Positions 11,003-23,205 of a stretch of 64,000 nt of DNA are shown here, piece by piece. Below the pieces are notes generated by a model that did no database searches, had not been told where the DNA came from, and saw nothing but the letters and a program-made list of their open reading frames with translations. Position numbers and translations under genes: made by a program. Location: assembly GCA_905147135.1 (NCBI GenBank), contig LR990042.1, positions 8,361,545 through 8,425,544 on the forward strand, in the 5' to 3' direction. Every line of letters begins with the position of its first letter. Within the stretch, counting starts at the first letter, position 1. Origin of the DNA: Blastobasis lacticolella. Its lineage: Eukaryota > Arthropoda > Insecta > Lepidoptera > Blastobasidae.

Positions 11003-13011
11003 TTACACCACCACATATTTGGTTATATCCTTGCCATTGTAGTAGCACTTTGGACATGGGAAATCCTGGTCAGCAGTCTTGTTCGCCTGAAACACCAAAC
11101 ATTTACAAGTATGTAATAATGTAACATTCCAGTATCATTTAGCTTTTGTTATTGCTATTTACCTATTAAATCAATCAATCAATAAATGTATTTAATGCAT
11201 TCATGAGGTTACAAAAGATCTTACAGTTTTAATGTGCTTACATCATGAAACCCATGTGGGTATGGCAAAATGTATTGTTTAAATTAATAATTTAGCTATT
11301 TACCTATTACACTTCATCAGTTCCAATTTCTATATAATAGAAAAGAAATCGGTTGAGTGTCAATAAGTTTATAGCAATAGAAAATCCTTTGTAATCTTTT
11401 AAGGCACACCTGGTAGCTTACCATGAGCTCTTCTAGCATGACCTGAACAAAACTAGCCTGCTTAGAATGAGACAGCGTGTTACGTGTCATATAAGCTTGT
11501 CTCGTTCTAAGCAGGGCAGTACTGTTTAGGTCCTGCGATAAGAGCTCATGGTAAGCCCCCTGGTGTTTAACATGTTAAAAATTAATTTCAAAATGTTATT
11601 TTATACGTACTAAGTATGTACTAAAAACGTAAGTAGTAATTATTACCATTAAACAATAATAGCAGAAAATGTGAGAACATCCCATTGTATATGGCAAAAC
11701 AGGTTTGTTAGAACAAAATGCACAAACAGTAAGTACTGTCATAGTGGGCGGTGAAGAGACTGCTCCAGTGCGCGATGGGCTTCTCCACCACATATATTTA
11801 AGTATATTTGACACCTTTCTCCTCATACCAAATAGGTTCACCAGAGACACGACAGTCCCTATCAGCTCCTAGAATTGAAAATACTCCAATTAACATAGTT
11901 TTTATTTATTTTGCAGATTATTGAAAACCCAAAATTGGTGCCACTTACAATGAAATTATGCCACAGTAATTCTCTGGTCCAAGCCAAATCTGATAAATCT
12001 TCCCTTGTTAGTTTTTCAGCAGATAGCTCAAGACCCAATATGAAGTCAATTAGCACAGGATATCGTCCACTTTGCACAAATCTCAGAAAATTTAATATAT
12101 CTCCAATTAGTTGGAATGTTTCAAGTTTATGTACAAAACTTTGTACTCTAGTATTGGATGTAAAACTGTATATGGCTCTTTCTTTCAAATATCGGAGGCC
12201 AACTGTATAGCCATAATACCACCACAACTTGGATACGGAAAAGTTATCTGCCTTGTATTGAAGAGACAGCATCTGCTGTCCGAATGTATGTTTCTTTTTA
12301 GTTACTGAATACTTAAACATCCATGTTCGAATGATGAGTTCCAATTCTGGCATAAATGGTTGTAAAATTCCTGGCTAAAAATACATTGATAAATAGTTTA
12401 ATTGAACCCTGTGTATAAGAATTTAACTATGTATGTCTGAACGAAAACCTCCAAGGCATACCTCTAGGAACTGTGTTGCATTTAAGAGCTGCTGTTTTAA
12501 CAGCTCTTCCACCTGGGTATCTAACTGCACAGCATCTAGCTAAAACAGTAAACAAGATATTTATGGGACATAAGTGTCTTAAACAAATATATCTAAAGGG
12601 TCCTTCAAACTTCCATACACTCTCAAAACTACATAGACAGTGATAATTTGAATTGTATCATACAATTCTACTATACACAATATTTTCCTACTTTATTATA
12701 ATTTACATACTTATGTTATTAACTAAATTCAACCCGATTTCTTATTCCAATATGCACCTAAACAGACCTTACAAGTTTAGCAGTTTCCCCATACAGGCTC
12801 GGGATAATGATCTTATTACCTATGGTCTTATACAAATCTTAATAACAACTGGCAAAGTGCATACTTTCTTAGAAAGAATAAGAAATGTGTTTATATTGCC
12901 TGCATGGCTGAATTACATTTAGTACTCATTCATGAAAATAAAGGCACTAAGTAAATACTTATTATAATTCGCACCTACCTGTGTTACCCGTGGTATATAA
13001 CTTATAGACAT
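11003..13011 (-). CDS. PEX2: Peroxisome biogenesis factor 2 (RING E3 ligase)
   Basis: Peroxisomal membrane RING protein. With PEX10 and PEX12 it forms the ubiquitin ligase that marks PEX5 for recycling from the peroxisome. Five exons in gene order: 13011-12979, 12539-12462, 12374-11949, 11868-11647, 11086-11003; all are phase 0 with AG/GT junctions, giving 280 aa (human about 305). Residues 8-16, RVTQLDAVQ, match the conserved PEX2 start RVNQLDA. Residues about 100-179 carry GDILNFLRFVQSGRYP and TRELLWHNF, family hallmarks of the membrane region. A C3HC4 RING sits at the C-terminus: C228-x2-C231-x11-C243-x-H245-x2-C248-x2-C251-x12-C264-x2-C267, with its last two cysteines on the 28-codon last exon. 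A poly(A) signal lies at 10828-10823 on this strand. It is divergent from MEAF6 and convergent with the cuticle gene. Confidence 0.95.
11407..11565. mobile_element. MITE, three-copy family, copy 1 (in PEX2 intron 4)
   Basis: A 159-bp element with nearly full-length inverted arms. The left arm is CACCTGG, GCTTACCATGAGCTCTT, ACCTGAACA, CTGCTTAGAATGAGACA. The right arm is its reverse complement ending CCCCCTGGTG. Copies at 20182-20330 and 38272-38432 share the arms and the central CATATAAGCTTGTCTCGTTC block. Non-coding. Confidence 0.8.
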
Positions 13012-13687
13012 TGTCCTCAACAGTCATCAACACAAACGGTGGTCTACAATCCTACAAAGAATGCGAGAGTACACCATAAACAGAACTTTAGCTCAACAAG
13101 GAAATATTTTTAGATACAAACTAATTTCTTCGTACACTTCCTATTCGTCTACTCCATGCAAACAAACAAAAAAATTACTTGTGTTAAAATAAATGATACT
13201 TTGGTACAATAATGTAAAATAACAGTTCTAAAGGGCAATTTAATAAAATTATTTGAACATTATTTTGTCGGAGATACAGACCATCTACTTATGAAAGTAT
13301 GAAACCCCCATGCAGTGACAGTGACGTCAAATGACATTGACGTATGGGAAGTCAACAAAAACCAACAACCACAACACGACCGCGCTCGGCTAGGCACTCG
13401 ACGAGTGATGGCTAACGGCGGCGAGAGAGAGCGTGAAAACGGGTCATAACAGTGTGTCTGTGATTGGCCTAAATCTTCCTTGAACTTCCTTCCATCCAGA
13501 AAAATAATCGAATTTGATTCATGTATGCTGTGGATGCAGTGGATGCATGAGAGTGGAGCTGTGTAGTGGAGTGGAATGGAAATATAGCGAAAGTTAATTT
13601 TGTATTTGCTTATTTACAACTCAAGTTCTGTTTCGTTTTTATTTCGAGTACTTAATATTATGGAGGAGTGAAATATAAGAATTCACA
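13012..13687. promoter_or_regulatory. Probable bidirectional promoter, PEX2 / MEAF6
   Basis: The 676-bp gap separates divergent start codons. It has a locally GC-rich core (13375-13445) and no obvious TATA box. A perfect cAMP-response palindrome TGACGTCA lies at 13322-13329, with a half-site TGACGT near 13339 in TTGACGTATG. I infer shared regulation from geometry and motif only; transcription start sites are unknown. Confidence 0.5.
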
Positions 13688-15307
13688 ATGGTTGTTTCAC
13701 CACAAAGTCCCGCTAGCGAAGCCCTGGGCGTACAATCCAAAAACATGGCGTCGAAACATACTTCAGTGGCAGATACAAGGGCAGAGTTAGCAGATTTAGT
13801 AAAAAGAAAAGCTGAAGTATCTGTTAGTGTTAATGAACATATGTCATTTATTACATATAGCGACTGTGCACACTTTATAATAAAGTATCGTTTTTACAGG
13901 AAACCTTGGCTAGTTTAGAACGACAAATCTATGCATTTGAAGGTTCATATCTTGAAGACACTCAACTTTATGGCAATATTATACGAGGATGGGACAGATA
14001 TTTAACTACCAACAAGAACACAAACTCTAAAGCAGATAAACGTAACAGGAAATTCAAAGAAGCAGAAAGATTGTTTTCGAAGTCGTCAATTACATCTATA
14101 GCTGTAAGTTGTTACCCGTTATACATACAGTAAATTATAGTAAAAAGCAACTACCTAGGAGTATTAAACTTAAACAATTCTTGTTATAGGCTGTCAGTGG
14201 ATTGGTTGATGCAGCTGAAGCTAAAAGTGAGTATTTATATTTATATATTTATTTGGAAAACAAACAGCATGTATGACAATAAATTAATAACTAAGTCAAT
14301 AACTAATACGCCAATGATATGTTTTCACATTTAACAACTAAGATGGGATGCGACTACACAATCAATACACACAATTATTTTAATATTTGATATGCTTGCT
14401 CTGCCTAGAAATTGATTACATACCTACCATTGATATTGACGACCTAACTGGTTCAGTATGACTACTTGCTACTTGCGTGTTGTTGACACATGCCAGTCAG
14501 CCACGCAAGAGGTCCCAGGTTTGATTCCCGACCGGGCAGAAATTTCAATGATCAATTTTAATTTCTGTTACGGGTCTGGGAGTTCTATGTATAATAAGTA
14601 TGTATTTAAAAGCATATAAGTAGTATATCAGTTAGCTAGCACCCATAGTACAAGCTTTGCTTAGTTTGGGGCTAGATGGTGCTGTGTGAATTTGTCCACG
14701 ATTATTTATTTATTTATTATATACATACCAGGGAAGAACGTGTGATATCAATCTGAAGTTCCAACATTTCGGAATCGGGTTCGAAGCTCTGTAACATCCC
14801 TGTCCCATACTGAGCTGAATTTCAAAATTTTTTATTATTATTTATTAATCAATATTACTTATTAATATTTCAGATGAAAGAAACAGTGAAACAGAATCAC
14901 AAACAAATGAGGATTCCTCAGATACACAACTGAGCTCTGGTTTAAACATTGGAAACCTAAACCATACAACCATACATGGTTCTACAGAAAGTATAGCTTC
15001 GAAGCCATCTGGGAAACATCACACAAATGGTATTGAAAAGACCATTAATCATTCTCAAACCAAACAAAATGCTACTCAGAAAATGGTTTCTTCTGGATTG
15101 CTGCAAAAATCATTCACAAGTGATAATAAAGTATTGTCAGCAATGGGACTGGACAGTCGGCCAGGAACACCCAAAGAAAAGGATATTACCATGAACATGA
15201 TGAAGAATGATTCCACTTCACACATTCTCAAACACAAACTTCCAAACAATAACAGCAATGGCAACAGTGTTAAGAAAAGCAACAACAAGAAAGTCAGGCA
15301 CAGATAG
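13688..15307 (+). CDS. MEAF6: MYST/Esa1-associated factor 6 (Eaf6) homologue
   Basis: Small nuclear subunit of NuA4/TIP60 and MOZ/HBO1 histone acetyltransferase complexes. Four exons: 13688-13816, 13900-14103, 14190-14226, 14874-15307, phases 0, 0, 1, giving 267 aa. Residues 29-44, [16 protein letters not shown], then [31 protein letters not shown] and [14 protein letters not shown], are nearly identical to the animal Eaf6 domain, including the coiled coil that docks on the complex. The C-terminal half (exon 4) is Ser/Asn/Thr/Lys-rich, low complexity and ends in a basic KKSNNKK stretch, as in other animals. The start codon is the first ATG of the open exon. Intron 3 (647 bp) contains a SINE. 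A poly(A) signal is at 15375. Divergent from PEX2. Confidence 0.95.
14438..14720 (+). mobile_element. tRNA-derived SINE (family B), copy 1
   Basis: Starts GACGACCTAACTGGTTCAG (A-box-like). A degenerate B box GGTTTGATTCCC follows near 14518. The body has TTTCTGTTACGGGTCTGGGA and CATATAAGTAG, and the tail reads ATTATTTATTTATTTATT. Compared with the copy at 31087-31340 it has about 27 extra bases between the A and B boxes. It lies in MEAF6 intron 3. Confidence 0.8.
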
Positions 15308-15374
15308 TTACTTAACTTCATTGGGCATGATTGTCTTTTTAAATCATTTTTATGTAAGTAGATTAATGTCTTTT

Positions 15375-15380
15375 AATAAA
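15375..15380 (+). terminator. Poly(A) signal, MEAF6
   Basis: AATAAA, 68 nt after the MEAF6 stop codon. A second AATAAA at about 15543 could serve as a distal site. Confidence 0.65.
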
Positions 15381-15584
15381 ATTGCAATGCTTAGTAATTA
15401 TAAACCTTTATTCAAATTTCTTTGGTATTTCAAAAATATATGTCTAAAAACTTAAATGTATTAACAGAATAGAACAATAATTTCAAGGTATATGCAAGTT
15501 ATTATGAGGCCTCGCAGATGTTAGCAGCACCTACTATACTTAAATAAAACAACCCTAATAACAAATATGTTAGTTATTTGATTT

Positions 15585-15590
15585 TTTATT
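15585..15590 (-). terminator. Poly(A) signal, OSTM1
   Basis: AATAAA on the minus strand, about 120 nt past the OSTM1 stop. MEAF6 and OSTM1 therefore converge with transcript ends close together or overlapping. Confidence 0.55.
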
Positions 15591-15709
15591 GATGTAACTT
15601 TGTAATTCCATTAGTATTACTAGTGTTATAGACATAAAAAGTACTGTACTGTAAATCACCAGTAAAATAAACTTATTGAGTCATAAAGCGTGCTTAATTT
15701 AATTTGTCC

Positions 15710-17819
15710 TTAGTTAATATTTCCATCCATGGACCGTATGAATGATTGCTTAAATCTTGACTCTGTAATCAAAATATAAAACACAATCAACCTCCCAAAA
15801 TGTATAAATATTACTGTAAAATCACAGTATAAAGCAAACATCACAAATTTAATTAATGGCAGTTATTTTGATACAATGTTAAATATTAATTTGTCACAAT
15901 CTTAACTGCAGCATCCCTGTTGTGGTCTAAGTGATGTTCAAATAACATGTTTGTACGAATGACTATTGAGTACATACACAAGTCAAGTACTAATGAACAG
16001 GTATACTTTGTTTGTTTTGCCAGAGTGACACGTAATGTGTCATTCTATCTCTTTCTTTCTTAGAGTGTAATTAGTATCTATGGTAGTACTAGATCCATTT
16101 ATTTGAGTTGTCCATTGTTTGAGTGCCTAATGTAGGAAATACATACATAATTTCACACCTTTTTCCTGTAGGGGTAGGACCACATTGTTTCATTTACTAC
16201 TTCCATTTTGTACACACGTATGTCTGCAGCCAGCCTATTTCATCCTTTGTAAAGGATAAGCATCAGTTGAAAATATTACTATAATAAACATACTTTACAC
16301 TTACGTTTTAAAACATTGGGCAGGTCTCTGATAGGTCCACAGAATCTTACAGCAAGGTAATACAAGAAAGGAAGAAGAGATATTATTGCTGTTGAACATA
16401 AAAATATAACTTCTGGTGTCCTTCTGATTTTGCAGCAGTTTAAGTTCTTACTCCAAATTGCTCTTGTTGCATTCATCTGGAAAAATTTCAAACTAATAAT
16501 ATCCAAATTCACTCAGTTGCACAAAATGTGGCCCAAGTCCTTATAAATAATTATATCAACTAATTAATGTAACAATACATACCGAATCAACAATATCCAT
16601 ACAAACTGTATCAATACCGATTTTATCAGTGCTGAGGGATTTATACCATTTATCCAATTCAAGGTACTTAGACATACATTTCTTGCACACTTCATCAGAA
16701 TTATTTTTCATTGGATTTAAATTAGTTTCAATGCAAGAGATTGTATCGTTATATAAATTATTGAAGTGTATGGTGTTGTTAGACAACACAGGTGGTTTCT
16801 GTGACCAATCATAGCAGCCTGAAATCAGAAAACAAACAGAGAAGGTACCATCTATGTATACTTTCTATAATAGTAAAACTATTATCGGAACATTTTCAAC
16901 AAGGAGATTAAAAAAATCAGATACTTTGTGAATATTTATGTAGTAGAGTGCTTATATTGATGTTGCTACTACACTATCACATTGAAAATGAGTTACTCAA
17001 CATATATATATTTATTTATACAAACTTCATGTGCATTGAGGTACATATCCACAAAGTTTTGGATGTTTTGGAGTCTCCAATGATGGGATCATGTAGATTG
17101 TGAAACTTACCAGCACAATTTCCTTTTTCCCATATTCCTAATATGTTATCATGATATTCCAACACTGCATTTAAGCGGTCATGAGATACAAATGTTGACA
17201 AACAGGATGTTCCATTAACATCTGTATTCTGAAGGGTTGCATACTTTTCATTAAACTTCATGTACTGTTCAATGCAATTTGTGCAAAGTCTAACTGGTCT
17301 GGCATACTGTATAGAGCACATGGTGAAGTTTGCAGCACTTTGTGCAAACTCATCTAATAATATAGTACACTGAGAGGGAAATGAATGCAAATAACCCTCG
17401 GTGTTGTATGAACTAAAACAAAAAACTATTTATTAAGCTTTATCATCTTTACTAAGGTTAGTAAAAATATTCAGCATGTCTGCATATTAGCTAGTACCTG
17501 ACGGTCATATATGAAAAGTTTAATTAATGTGGAAGAAACAATGTCAATGTCAACAAAATGTCAATGGGTTGAGGATAATGAGATACAGACATATCAGTTG
17601 TTCCAACTGCCTGTCTGTTCAGGAATAATAATAAACGAAAGAGATCTGTCAGGCAGGACCGTAGCAAGTGGAATGATGTTTTCTCAGCCTACTCTACGGG
17701 AAGAAGGCGTAACGTTATGTATGTATGCTATACATGCACATTACTGGTACTTACGTGACGAATGGGTCCTTTAAAAACGAAAAGTAGGTAAAAAAGACAA
17801 ATAACTGGAGAGTGTACAT
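15710..17819 (-). CDS. OSTM1: Osteopetrosis-associated transmembrane protein 1 homologue
   Basis: Type I lysosomal membrane protein. In animals it is the beta subunit of the ClC-7 chloride/proton exchanger. Five exons in gene order: 17819-17755, 17412-17111, 16818-16583, 16476-16305, 15762-15710; phases 2, 1, 0, 1; 275 aa (human 334). Exon 1 encodes a signal peptide, MYTLQLFVFFTYFSFLK. The luminal domain has the family cysteines: MCSIQYARPVRLCTNC, NCAGCYDWS, SEVCKKC-type DEVCKKC and VCMDIVD, with several N-x-S/T sites. Residues about 202-216, MNATRAIWSKNLNCC, precede one membrane span (about 224-246) and a short basic cytosolic tail, NVLKQSRFKQSF, ending SMDGNIN. The tail crosses into the small last exon. 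The start codon is supported by the signal peptide and a GTAAGT donor. Human OSTM1 loss causes osteopetrosis; the insect role is less clear. Confidence 0.92.
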
Positions 17820-20181
17820 TATTATTACTGATCCGTCTTCTGTATATTTTTTAAACTGTTCTTCCAGTACAAGATAGACTAAAACATTACGTACTCGATA
17901 AATATTAGACTCATTTACGATTCACTAAAATAAAACGTTCTTCAAAATCCCATCCAAAAGCATTTAGACAAAATTTTTGTAAACAAAACAACAGACATCA
18001 AAATTCATCTAATCAAAGAGTTGTAACTTTTATACTTTGTCAAATATAGGATGATAATTTTGACAATTCACAGTAGGGATGGGGTAGTGTAAAATCGTTA
18101 ATGAATCTATTCAATTATCGATTATCATTCTCATAGAACTTGGAATCGATAGTTGCATGGTTATTCAGCACGCGTTATACAAAATAAACTATTTATTTTC
18201 TGTTGAATTAATAATATATTAATACGACATTAAAAACCCTTCCACAACGACGATTTCGACACATACGTATTTTTATTCGGTCAGTCAGCCTATTCATACG
18301 CGCGAGTTGAAATCGTTGTTGTAAAAGGTCTCTTAGGGTTAAATCCAAACAAGGAATAAGAGTTATAGTTGCAAAAAATAATTTAATTATCTAAATGTTA
18401 ATTTTAAATGTTCGATTATTTTATTTGAATACCGATTTTCGATTGTCTTGTGTTATTTGTTATTCGTGGCACTTCACTAAAGGGGCGGGGCCTGTCTATG
18501 AAGTACGATATTATCCGTAGTACATTTTACCAAAATAAAACACGAAACTTCATGGGCGTGCGCCAAGGACCAACAATTAGTGAGCTGTCAAAATTATCAT
18601 CCCATATTAGACAAAGCATAGACAATTCATTGATAAATGTCAAACACGAGAGATACCCATATACCTTTAGTGCCAATGGTGATGTCGTCATTATAAGTCT
18701 GTGATACAGAGAGTTGCCGTTGCGGGTATTTTTACCCGATTTCAAGTAATTTAGGCATTGGGCGGATATTTTTATGGCAGCCAGTCTGCCAGATAACTTT
18801 TTGTATTTTTAATGAGCCGTTTTCCAATGGGTATCTAAAGCATTCCTAACCACTCGTTAGATAGCGCCCCGACAATTTTGGTAATTGATAATTGCTTGAA
18901 ATAGGTTCTTAGTAGATACGTTGTATTGGATAATATTGTATTTATCAATAGTTTTCAACAATTTTAGAGGTTGTAATAAATTATTGCAAACGGTTGTAAA
19001 AAAAACGTCAATTTGACTGCGTCAGTTCGTTTCATGGACGCTAGGATGATGAATGGACGTAATACAAATATGAAAGGTTTGATTGGCAAATTGAGCAATA
19101 TTTCGGTGATCAAAAATATTTTGATGCTAACAGGGTCGGATTTAGTATTAATAGTATAAAATTTTAATACTCAAATTTTGTAAATAGCGGTCCTCAATTT
19201 TATATGTATACATTAGGGTTTCATACCAAAAATTTACCTAAATGACATTTTTAATGTTTTGACATTTTATGAAACAACTGATTAACAACAACGGATTAAT
19301 CACGTATTTACGTTTATTTACATTTATTTGTTTTTCTAGGTTTACTAAAGAGCAGACATTGCTATGTCTGTGTTGCAAATTGAAAGTGTTGCGTTGTAAA
19401 CATTTTGAAGAACAAGATAATAAGTAGATGCAAGTCCCTTCAGTCCTGATGTATCATCATTATATGAATTTTTACTGAAAATAAAGAATATGCTGCCTGT
19501 TTAATATATTAATGTACCTATCCATTTAATTATTTTTTTATGACTATGTTCTCTAGAGGGCATCATACCTATTCAATTTATTGTGAAGTCACATAGGCCA
19601 ACCTGTGGATAAAGAAGATACTTCTTACGATAAGTAAGTAGGTACGTACCTACTTAGTTTAGAAGTTATAAGACAACAAATAAACATTTATACCGGTCAA
19701 AATCCTCAAAACCCTCCTTCATGCAAAAACAAGCACTGCCGATTCACGGTATGTAGGATCGAGAGATCAAAAAGACGGTAGTAGGTATCAGGGCGTGGGT
19801 TTGATTCACTAGACACCTTAATTTTTATTATAATGTCAATATAAAATTATAAGGACAAGTTTTGTTTATATTCATTACGAGTGGAAATTCGTAGCAAAAT
19901 ATAACATTGCAAATGAGCTGTATTGTTCCGTCCCTGCATTTGCATTAGTGTGTGTGTGTTTTAGAGATGTGTGACATTTTGTCTCGAATTGAAACTCGGT
20001 ATGTTCTTTCTGCTTCTGTAGATAAAAATTTTTCTCTATGGACCAAACTACACTTTTTACTTTTTAAAGTGGCTGTCTGAATCCCTCTTTTTATAGCTCG
20101 GTGTGCGACTCGAGGCTCGTGTAGTGAATGACTGATTTTACTTCGTACTTGTTGAGAGGTTTTGGGCATTTCAATATATCT
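17820..20181. other. Intergenic region between OSTM1 and DGCR6
   Basis: AT-rich sequence with no recognised exon. Short ORFs around 18450-18745 and 19945-20169 have no family resemblance I can name and no flanking splice logic. One MITE follows at 20182. Confidence 0.45.
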
Positions 20182-20330
20182 GGGGGCTGACCATGAGCTT
20201 CTTATAGCAGGACCTAAACAGAACTGCCCTGCTTAGAACGAGACAAACTTATGTAATACGTATAGCGCTGTCTCGTTTTTAGCAAGGCAAGACTGTTTAG
20301 GTCCTACTATAAGAGCTCATGGCAAGCCCT
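20182..20330. mobile_element. MITE, three-copy family, copy 2
   Basis: Left arm GACCATGAGCTTCTTATAGC, AGGACCTAAACAGAACTGCC, CTGCTTAGAACGAGACA. The right arm ends TAAGAGCTCATGGCAAGCCC. Same family as 11407-11565 and 38272-38432. Confidence 0.8.
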
Positions 20331-20682
20331 CTACTTCCATTCAATTTCTACTTTTTCTTTTATTACTTAAATATTTTTTCGGACTTTTTTGTTTGGCTGG
20401 AGGCAACACTGTTTCATAATAGTTCATAGTCTGTATTAATGTAATGTCAATATATGTCAAGTCAACCAACAATAATAAACGCACCGCAACTGAAACAAAT
20501 ATAATAACTTGAGGCACTTTAAGGATTATATTTAGTTTTTCTGGGGCAAGGTAATCTCACCGCCTAGACTGGAGTTTTTGTTGTTACCCACGAAGTAACC
20601 AATAATAAATCCGGCCGTCTTACTTTCCCATTTGTCGCAGTTCAGTAGCCAGTTTTAACGGTGAAGTGCCTGAGGAAATACT

Positions 20683-21469
20683 ATGGAATCTACGGAGACT
20701 ACGCCAGAAGCATTACAGCGAAAACTTTATTTCTTACTGGAACAACTGCAAGACATGGCGAGAGAGCTGCCACCGTGAGTACATATCTGATATAGTTGTT
20801 TCACCTACCACCAGCACCACACTGTGGTGCAGCAAATTTATGTTGTTTGCAATTGTTTTCCAGTAAATACCAAATGCGGGTTCCAATTGAACTGTTATCT
20901 GGCCTAGCGAATTGTCTTCTCAATGACACAGTATTCGAGATTGTTGAAGGACTAATGGAAATTCAACATGTAACAGAAAAGCATTTATTCCAGCAACGGC
21001 AACAACTGATCAGTAACCACACATGTAAGATATTCTAGCATTTAAGTACAGAAATAATAGCATGAAATGGAATTGGCCTTATTATATACGAAATCTTTCA
21101 CTCTTTAGTTGAAATGCAACAATTAACTAACAAGGCTACGTCGGATGAACAAGAGCTACAGAAAAACATTCTGACAAGAAGACACAAAGAAGAGTTAAAG
21201 CAAACAGATATGAAGTTGGTTATTCAATTGGATCAAAAGGTAAGTTTTTACATACTTGTTAATTTTTGATGATGCTGCTAACAACTCACATTAATTATGT
21301 TCTGTATTAGGTCAGTGATCAACAAGGGACTTTAGAAAAGGCGGGTGTACCTGGATTTTTCGTCACTAACAAGCCCATTGAAGTAAAGGTTCAAATGTAC
21401 CTGTTGGATTTTATTTTAAGATTGAGTAGAATGGATGTTCTAAGACCAAATAGAATGGTTGCTGCGTAA
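20683..21469 (+). CDS. DGCR6: DGCR6 / gonadal (gdl) family protein
   Basis: Member of the DGCR6 family (human DiGeorge critical region gene 6, Drosophila gonadal). Its molecular role is poorly defined. Four exons: 20683-20774, 20864-21024, 21109-21239, 21311-21469; phases 2, 1, 0; 180 aa, near family length. Family signatures: LLNDTVFEIVEGLMEIQH then VTEKHLFQQRQQL in exon 2; an acidic/basic coiled-coil stretch in exon 3 ending MKLVIQLDQK; and VSDQQGTLEKAGVPGFFVT in exon 4, close to human VADQQSTLEKAGV-GF. No signal peptide or membrane span. The N-terminus, EALQRKLYFLLEQLQDMAREL, corresponds to the human YQLLSALQSLVKELP segment, which supports the start chosen. A poly(A) signal AATAAA lies at 21507. 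Confidence 0.93.
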
Positions 21470-23205
21470 GTGTTACTGTGATTTATAATTAAGTTCTAGA
21501 TGGTTAAATAAAATAGCTTATATTTTGGAGGACAGGTTTTATTATTGGTGTTAATAGTCAAGACACTGCTCTCACAATAATTAATTTAAAACATAATGTT
21601 CCTACTGAAATATTACTTTTACAAATTACTAAGATTTAAAAATATGTATAAAGTTAAAATTTCTATTTCTGAATAACAATTAAAGAGTCAATAAATTGTG
21701 GCAACATTATTCCTTAGTTTCAATGTTTTTAAATTTTAATAGTCAAAGTGTCTATCAAAACTATATATTTTAAAATTTTAAATTAACAGTTGCATTAGAA
21801 AACTTAAGTAGTTTTCTATAATTTTTAATATTGGTGATCAATGAAGTTCTCAGTGTTTGAAAATATATATATAATATTATCTAACCACATAGAAGAAATC
21901 AGGTATAATTAATTTTAATGTTATTGAAAACATGCAAACAAGACAAATGTCAAGTTAAATTTTTAGATTCTTTGTGGCCTGAAATTGTTCACATCAACTA
22001 ACAAAAATAATTTTCTACATTTGCTTTTTGTGTTCACACCAAGAACTTCACCTGTACAACAAATGGTAAGACAGAAATAATATAAAAGTTCATATCCAAA
22101 ATTATTAATACTAAATATTGTTTCTCGAAAACCTTATACCTACACAAGTCAGGTAATTATAAAATGCATCCCTACTATTAAGTTGTAATTAGAAAACTGA
22201 ATCCAAAATATTGTTATTTAGGTACATTCTAAAATATACCTATAACAAACCCATTTTAGTCTAAACTAAAATATAAGAAAAAAAATTAAAATGTACATTT
22301 GTGCTTAATTACACATGACAACATTGTTTATTTTTAGTAATGTTTCAAATGTTATTTAGTTTTAAAATAAATAGAAATATTCAGGTTCTTTGTGTTTAAA
22401 AAATGTTACAGGTCACTATAGTAACACTTCTCACCTCACATAATATGTTAAATTTTTCAGAAAACCCAATTACTTGTCACCAGCAGATTGTTACAATACA
22501 AAATAGTATTACCTAAGTATTTATTATAATTTTAACCACCATTACATTCAAACACTATAGGCCAAGTCCAAGTACTCAATATGCACGCTTAATACGAAAT
22601 ATAATGATTAATTAATATAAAGTTTTAAACATAACATGAGCCCTTAGAGTTAAAAGTATAAAACATACGGCCGAGTATTTAAAAAATTGTTTCAAAAAAC
22701 TAATCCACAATAACTTTTGTGCGAATATATCGTTAGTTTGGCTTTTGAAGCACACTTGTTGCTTTTTAATATAAAACAATTATTTTCAATAACAACACAA
22801 TTGAACATACATTACAGAAACATTCATGGTTTATACCAAGTACAATGTAAAACAAAGGTAGGTATATTCACCACAATCAATCTGTATTATCGTAATGAAA
22901 TATACAACTACATTGTGGTTACTATTCCATTTTCATTTTACAATAGAACACCTACATACACACCTGTTATTCTTTTCACAGTCGGCTATTTTTCTTTCAG
23001 AATTCTTTTTTATTTTGGCAAACAACATAAATATGATTCATTTATTCTTCATCATACTGTTGATAAAATAATGTGACGAAAATTTTTAACTTCATCACAT
23101 TGATGATGATGTCTAAACCATTAGCTGCCACTTATTTCATCAACAGCACTCGTTACGCTAACTTCTATACATAGTATGTATAAATACTGCAATAAAATAC
23201 AAATT
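21470..23205. other. AT-rich convergent 3' region (DGCR6 / AGPAT3)
   Basis: Very AT-rich and without supportable exons; it probably holds the 3' UTRs of DGCR6 and AGPAT3. AATAAA at 21507-21512 suits DGCR6. The 119-codon ORF at 22717-23076 lacks low-AT coding bias or any family signature. Confidence 0.5.

Noticed and set aside
18450..18745. Overlapping 84- and 72-codon ORFs upstream of OSTM1
   Set aside because: Opposite-strand shadows with no family signature and no flanking splice sites.
22717..23076. 119-codon plus-strand ORF
   Set aside because: Hydrophobic, AT-driven composition in a convergent 3' region; no homology or splice sites that make sense.
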